From: Desulfuromonadaceae bacterium
Lineage (GTDB): Bacteria; Desulfobacterota; Desulfuromonadia; Geobacterales; Pseudopelobacteraceae
DNA length: 59,184 bases
NCBI GenBank assembly: GCA_028712665.1
Contig: JAQTRC010000006.1
Coordinates: 1 to 59,184, forward strand
Reading direction: 5' to 3'
Part shown: positions 27,133 to 35,815 of the stretch, piece by piece
Layout: the number at the start of each line of letters is the position of its first letter
Numbering within the stretch: the stretch's first letter is position 1
Position numbers and translations under genes: made by a program
Notes under the pieces: generated by a model
Databases searched by the model: none
What the model saw: the letters and a program-made list of their open reading frames with translations, nothing else
Told to the model about the DNA's origin: nothing

Positions 27133-27609
27133 TTACGGAAACTTTACTTTGTATTTGGACACCAGATCATATTGGGCTTGCTCGATCGGAGATCCTCGCA
27201 CAATCTTGTTCCAGGCGGTTTTGAACTCATCCCCGGTATCCTTGTTGGTGCAGAGCAATTTATTTCCCTTGTTATAATATCTCTTGGCTACGCCTCGAAA
27301 TTTCCCCTTCTCTATCTGGTAATCCAGCTGTATTTGTGCAATATCACCCATTTTTTCGATGTTCTGCTTGCATGCCTGATGTTTGGAAATGTTTGTTGTT
27401 ATAGTTGTGACGCCGCTGACGGTTAAAATGTACTTCTCGGTCCAGTTCACGACCGTGCCTTTCACCTTGATGCTTTCGGCATCATAGTAACCGGACTTGA
27501 TGTTGGCATCAGTATAGTCATTTTTATCCCACTTCGCCGCATGGCTCACAAAAACGCCAGATATAAGGACAGACACTAACACTCCGGACAAAATAACATT
27601 TCTTTTCAT
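27133..27609 (-). CDS. Small exported protein of unknown function
   Basis: A 158-residue protein with a clear signal peptide (ILSGVLVSVLISGVFVSHAA). The mature part is rich in K, D, Y and T and may form a beta-rich domain. Two cysteines occur (HQACKQN and LLCTNKD). I do not recognise the family. The ATG at 27609 has GGGAG six bases upstream; the ATG at 27615 would place that site too close. The gene stands alone between a heptad array and a divergent membrane protein gene. A periplasmic role is expected but not further defined. Confidence 0.55.
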   Translation of the reverse strand: MKRNVILSGVLVSVLISGVFVSHAAKWDKNDYTDANIKSGYYDAESIKVKGTVVNWTEKYILTVSGVTTITTNISKHQACKQNIEKMGDIAQIQLDYQIEKGKFRGVAKRYYNKGNKLLCTNKDTGDEFKTAWNKIVRGSPIEQAQYDLVSKYKVKFP

Positions 27610-27805
27610 ACTCATCTCCCTCGCAGTTTGTGTAATTCTGATTCAGGTAAAGAATCGCGGCAGGAGGAAGCATTGCTGTCTGATCTCAACAATGGCGCCC
27701 CCACCCGGTTAGGCAGGGTAACATAATTATCCTTTCAAATAAAGCTTCAATATGTGAAAATGCCCCGCTTATGGCAATCTACATCGGGCGTAAGGAATCA
27801 CGATA

Positions 27806-29338
27806 ATGTTTTCAGAATTACCGCAAGGGGACACTCGCCATATATCCGCAAAAACAGCTACAGAAACTTCCGGCAGCTCTTCAATCAAATGTTTTATATC
27901 GCCAAACCGGCTGAAGTGGTCAATCGGGCTCTTGCTCGCTTACTTCGGCGTTCGCCTTCTGTTTCTAGCCATGAACGTCTCCTCTTTTGTCCCTCCGGAC
28001 GAAATAACTCATGCCGGGCTTTCCAAAATATTTGCCTCGGTTTTACTGCTTCCCGATAACTCTTCGCAAACGTACGAATTCGGCCTGGTCACAAACATCC
28101 CCTGGCTCTATTACTTTACCATGGGGAAATTGCTTCACTTAAATATCTTTGGTCTTACTGATCTGCTGTTTCTCCGACTTCTCAACATCCCTCTGGCATT
28201 TGGGACTGTTATATTCGTCCGGCGAATCACGCTCCTTTTGAGTGAAGACCGCCTTACCCAAATCCTCGTCGTAGCTGTCATCACCAATACCGCAATGTTT
28301 TCCCTGCTGTCGGCTTCGGTCTCGTACGATAACCTGACAAATCTGCTCTCTGCCATGGCGATCTATTATCTTTTTGCTTTCTTCAAGAACCGCTCAGGAG
28401 ACATGCTCGCCGCAACGATACTCTGCCAGCTGGCCGGATGCCTCACCAAAGTCACATTCCTCCCCCTGGTGCTCATACTGGGTTTGCTACTGCTCGTTTT
28501 TGAATTGAAAAATCTGAGTAAATTCCCCGTTGCTATGACAAATTACTTCCGAACATCGAACCGCTATGCATGGCCGTATGCTCTGGCGATCCTCGTGGTT
28601 TTGGGGTTGAACCTTCATCTGTACGGCGGGAACTATCTCAAGTACGGGACTCTTAACCCCGGCATGACAGAAGTCTGCCCCAATAATGTCATGCAGTATC
28701 GAATCACGGCAAGAGAGACGATTTTCAGGCTATACACGCAAGAAAAGATCTCCTACATGGAAGCGTTGCAGATGACTGGAGGAATTGAACATCCGGGGGA
28801 CAAATCCGACACCTTCTTTATGCTGATGAGCTATGAGAACCTGAAGAGGAATCCGAAACTCTGGATGGGACCGGTTCAATACGCCAAGGTCTGGCTCGAA
28901 AACATTGTCGGCACAATTTTAGGTATTAAAGGGCATCTCCCAATGTACAAGGAGTTCCGGTATTTAATACCGGTATATCTGCTGCTGCTGCTTTCGATGC
29001 TCGGTTTTGCCGCGCGGTGGCGTCCGCAGCAATCCGGCTGGCTGCCGGCGTCTCTTGCCGTCATCGCCTGCTGTTACGCGGGATACATCATGTACAAGAT
29101 CAACTACAACGCGTATCTTTACTATGGAACGCCCGGAATTACCTTGCAGGGGCGCTACCTCTTCCCGGTAATCGGGCCGATATGCGTCCTTTCATGCCAT
29201 TATCTGTTGCGCCTCTTCAGCTCTGATTACATCCGGGTTCCGCTGGCTCTGGTGGCGGCGCTTCTGTTCATAACATATGATTTTCCATGGTTCCTGATGC
29301 ACGCAACCCCGGAATGGTATGTATGGATGCCGGAGTAG
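27806..29338 (+). CDS. DUF2142-like/GT-C membrane glycosyltransferase
   Basis: A 510-residue membrane protein with about ten to twelve hydrophobic helices. The first extracytoplasmic loop has FVPPDEITHAGLSKI; an acidic pair in this loop is the usual catalytic or metal site of GT-C enzymes. YEFGLVTNIPWLYYFTMGK follows. The product is strongly similar over its full length to the one at 45191-46714, with shared segments such as ASVSYDNLTNL and GRYLFPVIGP. GT-C proteins use lipid-linked sugars at the periplasmic face. AAGGAA precedes the ATG by eight bases. Acceptor unknown. Confidence 0.72.
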   Translation: MFSELPQGDTRHISAKTATETSGSSSIKCFISPNRLKWSIGLLLAYFGVRLLFLAMNVSSFVPPDEITHAGLSKIFASVLLLPDNSSQTYEFGLVTNIPWLYYFTMGKLLHLNIFGLTDLLFLRLLNIPLAFGTVIFVRRITLLLSEDRLTQILVVAVITNTAMFSLLSASVSYDNLTNLLSAMAIYYLFAFFKNRSGDMLAATILCQLAGCLTKVTFLPLVLILGLLLLVFELKNLSKFPVAMTNYFRTSNRYAWPYALAILVVLGLNLHLYGGNYLKYGTLNPGMTEVCPNNVMQYRITARETIFRLYTQEKISYMEALQMTGGIEHPGDKSDTFFMLMSYENLKRNPKLWMGPVQYAKVWLENIVGTILGIKGHLPMYKEFRYLIPVYLLLLLSMLGFAARWRPQQSGWLPASLAVIACCYAGYIMYKINYNAYLYYGTPGITLQGRYLFPVIGPICVLSCHYLLRLFSSDYIRVPLALVAALLFITYDFPWFLMHATPEWYVWMPE

Positions 29339-29377
29339 AACGGCATGTTGAAGGTTGCATTTAATAAGGACTTACTG

Positions 29378-31003
29378 ATGGCAAATATCTCGAAGATAGC
29401 GACATCGAAGTGGAGTCTCCCGCTCGCCTTGTTACTGATTGCGGGATTGACTGCGGCTGTCTTCTGGCCGGTGCTTTATAACGATTTCATAAGTTACGAC
29501 GATACCGATTACGTGACTCTCAACATGATGGTCCGCCAGGGGCTGACTTTAAAGGGGCTCGTCTGGTCCTTCACAGCGTTTCATGCCGGCAACTGGCATC
29601 CGCTCACCTGGCTATCCCACATGCTCGACGTGGAGCTGTTCAACCTGAACCCTCTGGGACACCATGCAACCAGCCTGCTGTTCCATCTCCTCAATTCAGC
29701 TCTTCTCTGCGCCCTCCTCCAGAGGCTGACCGGCTTTCTCGGCAGAAGCATGATTGTGGCGCTGCTGTTTGCGATCCACCCGCTTCATGTCGAATCCGTT
29801 GCCTGGATCTCCGAAAGAAAGGACGTCCTCTCCACCCTGTTCTGGCTCCTGACAATGTGGGCTTATGCCAGCTATTCAGAAAAGCCTGGCCTGAAACGCT
29901 ATCTGCCTGTTGTCGCACTCTTTGCCCTTGGTCTTATGGCGAAACAGATGCTGGTGACTCTACCGGTTGTCCTGCTGCTCATGGACTACTGGCCATTAAA
30001 ACGCCTTACTCCAAGCGATGGGGGGGATAAAATCAACCTGAGCGATTTGAAGATCATACTGATTGAGAAAATCCCTCTCTTCCTCATATCCGCAGCCGCT
30101 TCGCTGGTAACAATCAGGGCTCAGGATTCCGCAGGGGCGCTTGCCCATGGCGACGCAGAGTCGCTTCTGCTCTGCGCCGGGAATGCCTTCATCTCTTATC
30201 TGAAATACATCGGGAACATGTTATGGCCCGTAGACCTTGCCCTATTCTATCCTTTCGAACCCTCGGCCGTAACTCCGCTCAAGGTCGCCGGGTCGGTTCT
30301 TCTCCTGGCGCTGATTTCAGCTCTGGTCATAGCGTGGGGTAAAAAGCGCCCTTACCTGATTTTCGGGTGGTTCTGGTATCTGATTACACTGCTGCCGGTG
30401 ATTGGTTTCATAAGAATAGGGGGACAGGCTTTGGCTGACCGGTATACCTACATTCCGCTGACCGGGCTTATTCTGATGATAGTCTGGGGAGTTGCGGAGG
30501 AAGCGGCTAAATGGCGAAGAGGGATTCCGGCAGTGACGGCTGTTGCAGTAATCGTGATAGCAATCCTCCTGCCACTGACCGTCACGCAGATTGGCTACTG
30601 GCGGAACAGTTACGTTCTGTACAGCCACTCTCTGGCTGCAGTCGAGCGGAACTGGATGGCGCACAACAACATCGGAATACTGCTGGCACAGTACAACCGG
30701 AATGATGAGGCCCTTTTCCACTTTCAGGAATCGGTTCGTCTACATCCGGGAGGAGCGGAAGGATTCAGGAACCTCGGCAATTCCCTTCAGATGGCCGGAA
30801 AAAACCACGAAGCGATTGCGGCCTTCCGCCAGGCGGTCCGGATCGGCCCGAACGATGCGGAGAACCATTATCGTCTCGGATATGCCTATCTGCTGGGGGG
30901 AGACAGCGGCTCCGCTTACCAGGAATACAGGGAGTTACTCGTCCTGGATGAATCACGCGCAGGCTCGCTGCTCGATTCGATCAGGATTCTCGGCAGACGT
31001 TAA
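29378..31003 (+). CDS. TMTC-like polytopic membrane protein with C-terminal TPR repeats
   Basis: A 541-residue protein. The N-terminal two thirds contains about ten membrane helices, with YDDTDYVTLN near the start and FHAGNWHPLTWLSHMLD, plus HPLHVESVAWISERKDVLS. These match bacterial relatives of TMTC/DUF1736 O-mannosyltransferases. Three tetratricopeptide repeats fill the last 120 residues or so (LGNSLQMAGKNHEAIAAFRQ). It may glycosylate exported proteins, with the TPR part binding the target; this is inference from the family. The ATG at 29378 has AAGGA upstream, unlike the ATG at 29345. The stop overlaps that of the convergent ResB-like gene by 4 nt. A homologue lies at 37160-38902. Confidence 0.75.
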   Translation: MANISKIATSKWSLPLALLLIAGLTAAVFWPVLYNDFISYDDTDYVTLNMMVRQGLTLKGLVWSFTAFHAGNWHPLTWLSHMLDVELFNLNPLGHHATSLLFHLLNSALLCALLQRLTGFLGRSMIVALLFAIHPLHVESVAWISERKDVLSTLFWLLTMWAYASYSEKPGLKRYLPVVALFALGLMAKQMLVTLPVVLLLMDYWPLKRLTPSDGGDKINLSDLKIILIEKIPLFLISAAASLVTIRAQDSAGALAHGDAESLLLCAGNAFISYLKYIGNMLWPVDLALFYPFEPSAVTPLKVAGSVLLLALISALVIAWGKKRPYLIFGWFWYLITLLPVIGFIRIGGQALADRYTYIPLTGLILMIVWGVAEEAAKWRRGIPAVTAVAVIVIAILLPLTVTQIGYWRNSYVLYSHSLAAVERNWMAHNNIGILLAQYNRNDEALFHFQESVRLHPGGAEGFRNLGNSLQMAGKNHEAIAAFRQAVRIGPNDAENHYRLGYAYLLGGDSGSAYQEYRELLVLDESRAGSLLDSIRILGRR

Positions 31004-32268
31004 GCGTCTGTAGTATCAATCTTTCCGGCGCCAAGCAGGTCCAGTGCTTCATGAAATATCCCCGCATGTGCTCTTCTCCCCCCCTCGGAACCGGAAAAGG
31101 CCTTCATAATACCGGAATCATCATACCTGAACAACATTTCCTTACGGGGGAAGAAAGTGCGAAGCGGCAACCAGATAACAGCTGCGACAAAAAAGAACAG
31201 AGCGGTCGCCCAGATGAAAAAAACGCCATAATCTCCGATATAATCGGTTACGACAAGACGCCTTGCCTCCGGAAAAGCCATACGGTAGCCGTCACGCGCA
31301 AACTCTCCGCCAACCGGAGCGCTCCCGGAAAAGAGAAGCTCCTCCCCTTTAAGCAACTTGAACTGGAGGGTTTTATCCCTCGCCATATAGGATATGTAGC
31401 GGTCGCTGCTTGGTTCGGGCTCCGGAATAGTGAATACAATTCGATATGGTGAGCCGGATATCGTTTTGCTATCCTCTTTTCCAGGAGGATAGCAGTTCAG
31501 AATGATATGTTTAAGGTAACCGCCCGGCAAGTCGGGAGCTGAGAACTGCAGTAACAGGTCAAGCCCCAGGTAGCGCGGATAGACGAAGGAGCCGCGGTAC
31601 AGGGAGGGAGGATATATCCCAAAGATCCTATCCATCTCTCCTGAATAGGATGGTGCGACTTCTATTGTCAGTGCTCTGGCAAGTATTAAGCCGTTCGATT
31701 TTGCCAGGGCGATCCGTTTCACCGTACCGCCGATCCCTTCCGGCGTGGGCATCGGCTCCCCTTCGATGACCATCTGTCGATGCGAGGCGCGGGTGGTCAC
31801 ACTTATGAGAATGCCGGTGAAGAGACAGAAAGTGCCGGCGAGAAAGAGTATCCGTGCAGGAAAAACAGTGAACCCGCGCCAAGCTGCAAGCGCATTTTCC
31901 GTGCGGCGAGTTTTGTATCCGACGGCTGCAAAACGTCTCTCCAGTCCCGCAAAATGGGGAGATGCAGGCAGCTCGACCATTTCGTCGAACTGCTCCGGTA
32001 TAGCTTCAGTTGCCTTTTCTTTAAACATCTTCCGTTTTTTTAAAAACCTGCCCGTTTCCATCAGAAGACGGAGCGCGCTGTTCAAGGGGATCAGGGCAAG
32101 AAGAACCGCCAGGATAACGCTTTTACCGGTTAATGCCATCAGAGCGATCAGGGTCTCGTCGGTGAAGAAGGCGATCCCGATATAGATGAGGAAAAAGAGC
32201 CCGACAACGATGGGAGGAACGCCCCTCGAAGAGGCTGCAGCCAGGATGGTGCGGATAAGGCGCTTCAT
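31000..32268 (-). CDS. ResB-like membrane protein in an iron-uptake-type operon
   Basis: A 422-residue protein. Two N-terminal hydrophobic segments (about 15-35 and 42-62) and a third near 130-150 precede a large soluble beta-rich region, and one helix follows near residue 350. This layout and segments such as YPPSLYRGSFVYPRYLGLDL resemble ResB-family proteins of system II cytochrome c maturation. The ATG at 32268 overlaps the stop of the DUF2318 gene by 4 nt, so the two are coupled. In the C. jejuni Cj1660-1663 system thioredoxin-like proteins occupy this position; a ResB-like member may do redox work instead. Family match is moderate. Confidence 0.6.
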   Translation of the reverse strand: MKRLIRTILAAASSRGVPPIVVGLFFLIYIGIAFFTDETLIALMALTGKSVILAVLLALIPLNSALRLLMETGRFLKKRKMFKEKATEAIPEQFDEMVELPASPHFAGLERRFAAVGYKTRRTENALAAWRGFTVFPARILFLAGTFCLFTGILISVTTRASHRQMVIEGEPMPTPEGIGGTVKRIALAKSNGLILARALTIEVAPSYSGEMDRIFGIYPPSLYRGSFVYPRYLGLDLLLQFSAPDLPGGYLKHIILNCYPPGKEDSKTISGSPYRIVFTIPEPEPSSDRYISYMARDKTLQFKLLKGEELLFSGSAPVGGEFARDGYRMAFPEARRLVVTDYIGDYGVFFIWATALFFFVAAVIWLPLRTFFPRKEMLFRYDDSGIMKAFSGSEGGRRAHAGIFHEALDLLGAGKIDTTDA

Positions 32269-33605
32269 TTGGCCCCCTCCTTTGCCCGCACAGTTGCCTT
32301 GACGGTTGCCCCCCAACTGTTGATGAGGGTCATGCTGTCGATAACCACCCCTTCACCCCTCTCCGCAAATGGGACCGGAACCGGGTTGCATCCCCCCGGT
32401 TTACCCACTGTTTCGAGAGGAATAAGGGTCTTGCAGTAATAACAGATCACTGTTCCCTCAGCCTGGCCGTACCCGTCCGGTTTGCAGATGGCGCAGGCAT
32501 CAAGATCGACCGTCAACTCTCCGGCAGGGTTCATTAATACGAAGAACCGGGCCTCCCTCTCCCCCTGCTTGAAAATGTATTTGTGCAGTTTGCCATCTTC
32601 CAGGTCCACCTCTCCCCTCTTCGGGATTATGATCTCACCGGATGGTGTCGCAGTGACCGGCAACGGTTTAGGATCCCAGTATTCCACACTCGGGAAACTG
32701 CTCTGATAGGCGGCGGCAGCGAAGATCAGCAGGGCTAGCGCCGGAATAAAGAGCCGGTAGCGGCGTTCCCTGATCGCTGCAGCAAGAAGTCTGCGACGTT
32801 GTGCGCCCTGACGGATATGGGCAACCGAAGGGAGCCGTTCGAAGTGAATGGCCAGGGCAATCAGAATCGCCGGGGTAAACCAGATGACAATCCCCCCCCA
32901 GAAACCGACCTCCTTGCCGAACAGGAAACCGATGTACTTCCAGACAACCGGACGGACGAAGAGGTGGTCCGGGATCAGAATCGATTCCATGAACTGATGA
33001 ACGAAGTCATGAATACCCTTCATCACCTTCATGCTCAAAGGGGAAAAAAGATCGAGGCGGAGGATCGAAGAGGAGCTGAAAAGCAGGAGCGCCACAAGAG
33101 TCGCCAGCATACCTGACGGTGATACCTTGAATGATGCCGGCAGAAGCTTTTCGAGAAGCGGTGCAAGCCCGGTCAGAGCGCAGGCTGACAGTACGAGCGC
33201 CATGTATGCCAGGGCATTGCCGTCGGCTCCCGGAATTTTACAGGCAGAAACCGCCCCCGCAACAATCGCGGTTATACCGGTTACGGCTCCGGCAGATAAG
33301 GAGCCAGTCGCAAACCGCTCACCCCATAAGAGCATCGCACCCCGGCCGGTACTGCAATAAACGGTTGCGACGGATACTCCCCAGAGACAGAGAAAACCAA
33401 CCCCAAGCGACGACTTGATAATCCAGAATGGAGTTGCCCCCTGGAATGCGCGGAAGAGGAGAAGCGCACCGGCCACTCCGAGCAGAAACCCGGATATGCC
33501 TGTCACGGTCACTACGGTACGGCGTACTGGAAACCCTCTCAATAGGACGAGAAGAATCCCTAACCAGGAGAGGAGATGTGGTATCAATTTATAAAGAATT
33601 GCCAT
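32265..33605 (-). CDS. DUF2318 (Fe-S-containing) membrane protein, Cj1660-like
   Basis: A 446-residue polytopic membrane protein with about ten helices and a soluble C-terminal domain. That domain (about residues 365-446) has the DUF2318 cysteine pattern: DACAICKPDGYGQ, VICYYCKTLIPLE and PGGCNPVP. Such proteins occur next to FTR1-type permeases, P19 and ABC permeases in an iron-acquisition system, and are thought to handle electrons or iron at the membrane. Starts at 33605 (GAGG 12 bases upstream) and 33623 are possible; the longer frame to 33665 encodes heptad-derived LQPSAFSLQP and is rejected. It overlaps the ResB-like gene by 4 nt. Confidence 0.75.
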   Translation of the reverse strand: MAILYKLIPHLLSWLGILLVLLRGFPVRRTVVTVTGISGFLLGVAGALLLFRAFQGATPFWIIKSSLGVGFLCLWGVSVATVYCSTGRGAMLLWGERFATGSLSAGAVTGITAIVAGAVSACKIPGADGNALAYMALVLSACALTGLAPLLEKLLPASFKVSPSGMLATLVALLLFSSSSILRLDLFSPLSMKVMKGIHDFVHQFMESILIPDHLFVRPVVWKYIGFLFGKEVGFWGGIVIWFTPAILIALAIHFERLPSVAHIRQGAQRRRLLAAAIRERRYRLFIPALALLIFAAAAYQSSFPSVEYWDPKPLPVTATPSGEIIIPKRGEVDLEDGKLHKYIFKQGEREARFFVLMNPAGELTVDLDACAICKPDGYGQAEGTVICYYCKTLIPLETVGKPGGCNPVPVPFAERGEGVVIDSMTLINSWGATVKATVRAKEGAK

Positions 33606-33626
33606 TTGATGTAGATACCTCATTAT

Positions 33627-33717
33627 AGGTTGAAGGCTGAAGGCTGAAGGCTGAAGGAGAATCAAAACCTTTAACCATGTTTTCCTTCAACCTGCCTTTC
33701 CTTCAACCTTCAACCTG
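33627..33717. repeat. Heptad array encoding the end of the ABC ATPase
   Basis: Left arm AGGTTGAAGGCTGAAGG with two more GGCTGAAGG steps, right arm CCTTCAACC units separated by CTGCCTTT. The right arm (complement of 33687-33716) encodes the last nine residues and stop of the ATPase gene. Confidence 0.9.
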
Positions 33718-34376
33718 TCTTCCCTCACCAGTACCCCGTCATCCAGATGGATTGTCCGGTCCCCCCAGGCAGCCACTTCCTGATTGTGAGTCACCATGAT
33801 AACGGTGAATCGTTCCTCGGCCCGCAGTTCCTTGAGCAGTTCCATAACCATGACAGTGCTCTTGTTATCCAGGTTTCCCGTCGGCTCATCCCCCAGCAGC
33901 AGCTTGGGGCTGTTGATGATTGCCCTGGCGATGCATACCCTCTGCTGTTCTCCGCCCGATAGTTCTCCCGGCCTGTTTTTCAGGCGGTGGCCGAGGCCGA
34001 CACGCTCCAGTGCATGACGCGCTTCAGCCTCGTCGGGTACGCTGTGAAAATACTGGGCCATCATGACATTCTCAACTGCCGTCAGATAGGGAACCAGGTG
34101 ATGCTGTTGAAAGATGATCCCGACAAATTCTCTACGAAAACGGGCCAGACCGTCCTCATTGAGCGCAAGCAACTCTTCACCGCCGACACGCAAGGTACCG
34201 GAAGTTGGGCGGTCAAGTCCACCTACCAGGTTCATAAGAGTGCTCTTGCCGGAACCTGAATGCCCCATCACCGAAAGCCACTCCCCTTCCGGAACCAGCA
34301 AGTCAAGAGGTTTCAGGGCGCAGATATCGCCATAGCTTCTTGTGAGACCGTTTGTTTCGATAATTGCTGATGACAT
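33687..34376 (-). CDS. ABC transporter ATP-binding protein, MacB/LolD-like (Cj1663-like)
   Basis: A 229-residue ATPase with Walker [11 protein letters not shown] loop GIIFQQHH, signature LSGGEQQR, Walker [13 protein letters not shown] and switch histidine in MVTHNQEVA. The size and motifs match the ATPases that serve FtsX/MacB-type permeases. Two such permeases lie upstream in the operon. The final residues RLKVEGKAG and the stop are read from a heptad array, so the native C-terminus probably ended a few residues earlier. With the DUF2318 gene and the two permeases it matches the order seen in C. jejuni iron uptake. Confidence 0.92.
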   Translation of the reverse strand: MSSAIIETNGLTRSYGDICALKPLDLLVPEGEWLSVMGHSGSGKSTLMNLVGGLDRPTSGTLRVGGEELLALNEDGLARFRREFVGIIFQQHHLVPYLTAVENVMMAQYFHSVPDEAEARHALERVGLGHRLKNRPGELSGGEQQRVCIARAIINSPKLLLGDEPTGNLDNKSTVMVMELLKELRAEERFTVIMVTHNQEVAAWGDRTIHLDDGVLVREDRLKVEGKAG

Positions 34377-34403
34377 CTCAAAACCTTTCTTAAACTGGTT
34401 GAT

Positions 34404-34511
34404 AGGCTGAAGGCTGAAGGTAAGTCAAAAAACCTTCAGTCTGAAACTCTTTGGTTCGCCGCCTTGTTTTCCTTCACCCTTCAGTCTAAACACCTTCAAC
34501 CTTCAACCTGT
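34404..34511. repeat. Heptad array between ABC permease and ATPase genes
   Basis: Left arm GGCTGAAGGCTGAAGG at 34404-34421. The right part is interrupted, with CCTTCAGTCTGAAA, CCTTCACCCTTCAGTC and CCTTCAACCTTCAACC up to 34511. It separates co-directional genes of the same transporter. Confidence 0.85.
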
Positions 34512-34514
34512 TTT

Positions 34515-35675
34515 TCACTCTCCCCGCAGGCTTCTGACCGGGTCGAGCCTGAACACCGATATCATCGGTCCGATGCTCCCCAGCAGCGCCAGAAACAGGC
34601 TGACCCCCAACGAGATGCAGATAAACCAGGGGATGAAATCGGCGGATGCGGAAAATACCGTGCGGGTAATGAACTGGGCTATGACGCTGCCGAACAGGTA
34701 TCCCGCGACCCCCCCCAGTACCCCCAGCATCGCTGCTTCGCCGCAAAAGATCAGCATTACCTCCCAACGGGTGCCCCCCATAGCCTTCATCAGGCCGATC
34801 TCCTTCCCCCTCTCCAGCACAGTGGTGCTCATGGTGCCGGCCACGCTGCTCCCCGCAGAAACCAGCACCACGGCGGTAACCATAAGCATTAACAGCTTGA
34901 CCTTGGCAAGCAGTCCTTCCGAAGTCCTCGCTGTCTGGCGCACTTCAGTGACCTTTGCCGTGGGGATAAGCATCTGCAGAGCAGCGGCGCTCGTCTTCAG
35001 AGTATCGCCACCCGCAGTCACCATGAGCCTGACGAGGGTAACGAGGCCTCCCAGTCCAAGAGTCTGTTGAAGTTCCGGAAGCGCCATAAACAGAAGGGCA
35101 TCCTCCTCACCACCGGATGTAACGATGCCGGAGATACGCAACTCTCTTTTATTGGCGATGCCGGCCAACTCCACCATATCCCCAACCTTGAGCTTCATCC
35201 GCGACGCCAGGTCATTGCCGACAACCGTCTCGCCGACTTGAGGCCAATTCCCTCTGAGCTGCCACCATGGGAACAACCGGCGGATATCGCTGAAATTAAC
35301 CCCCTCCACCATGACGTCGGCGTCTTTCATATGCAGAGCACCGCGCAGATGAAAAGAAACCCCGGCTTTCAACCCGCTCTTCAGTAGAGCTTCTTCCACC
35401 AGACTCTGCTGCAGATACGCCGGTTCGCTGACAACTCCGAAATTAAGTCCGCCGCTCCCGATATCCAGCCGCGCCGACTCCGGAATGACAATCAGGTTTG
35501 CCCCGTATTTTCGCACCTCTTCCGCCACCCGATTCCCCATGGAGGAAGAAACGATACCAAGGGCGGTGGCCAGGCTTGAGGCCATGGCGAGGACCGCCAG
35601 CAGGAGCAGTGTGCGCCCCTTGCGATGGGCGAGGGCGCGTAAAACGAGATGTATGAGCCAGCGGCGTCGATTCAT
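34515..35675 (-). CDS. FtsX/MacB-family ABC permease (second permease)
   Basis: A 386-residue membrane protein with the FtsX layout: one helix near the N-terminus (about 22-42), a large extracytoplasmic domain, then three helices near 265-290, 315-340 and 350-375. The C-terminal helix-loop ERGKEIGLMKAMGGTRWEVM couples to the ATPase, as in MacB-type permeases. It pairs with the product at 35808-37037 and likely forms a heterodimer. It resembles the Cj1661/1662 proteins of the iron-uptake module. AAAGGA precedes the ATG by five bases. Confidence 0.85.
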   Translation of the reverse strand: MNRRRWLIHLVLRALAHRKGRTLLLLAVLAMASSLATALGIVSSSMGNRVAEEVRKYGANLIVIPESARLDIGSGGLNFGVVSEPAYLQQSLVEEALLKSGLKAGVSFHLRGALHMKDADVMVEGVNFSDIRRLFPWWQLRGNWPQVGETVVGNDLASRMKLKVGDMVELAGIANKRELRISGIVTSGGEEDALLFMALPELQQTLGLGGLVTLVRLMVTAGGDTLKTSAAALQMLIPTAKVTEVRQTARTSEGLLAKVKLLMLMVTAVVLVSAGSSVAGTMSTTVLERGKEIGLMKAMGGTRWEVMLIFCGEAAMLGVLGGVAGYLFGSVIAQFITRTVFSASADFIPWFICISLGVSLFLALLGSIGPMISVFRLDPVRSLRGE

Positions 35676-35691
35676 AGTATCCTTTAAAAGC

Positions 35692-35815
35692 AGGTTGAAG
35701 AGTGAAGGCTGAGGGCTGAAGGAAAGTCAAAGCCTTCAGACATCTGTCTCATTTCCCTAAGTTCTGTTTTCCCTTCAGCCCTCAGCCTAAACACCTTCAG
35801 CCCACCTTCAGCCTT
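35692..35815. repeat. Heptad array between the two permease genes
   Basis: Left arm GGTTGAAGAGTGAAGGC with GGGCTGAAGG, right arm CCTTCAGCCCTCAGCC followed by CCTTCAGCCCACCTTCAGCC. The middle, about 45 bases, contains one extra right-type unit. The stop of the upstream permease (complement of 35808-35810) is in the right arm. Confidence 0.85.

Noticed and set aside
32265-33665. Longer start for the DUF2318 gene at 33665
   Set aside because: The extra N-terminal residues (LQPSAFSLQP) are translated heptad repeats and no ribosome site is present.
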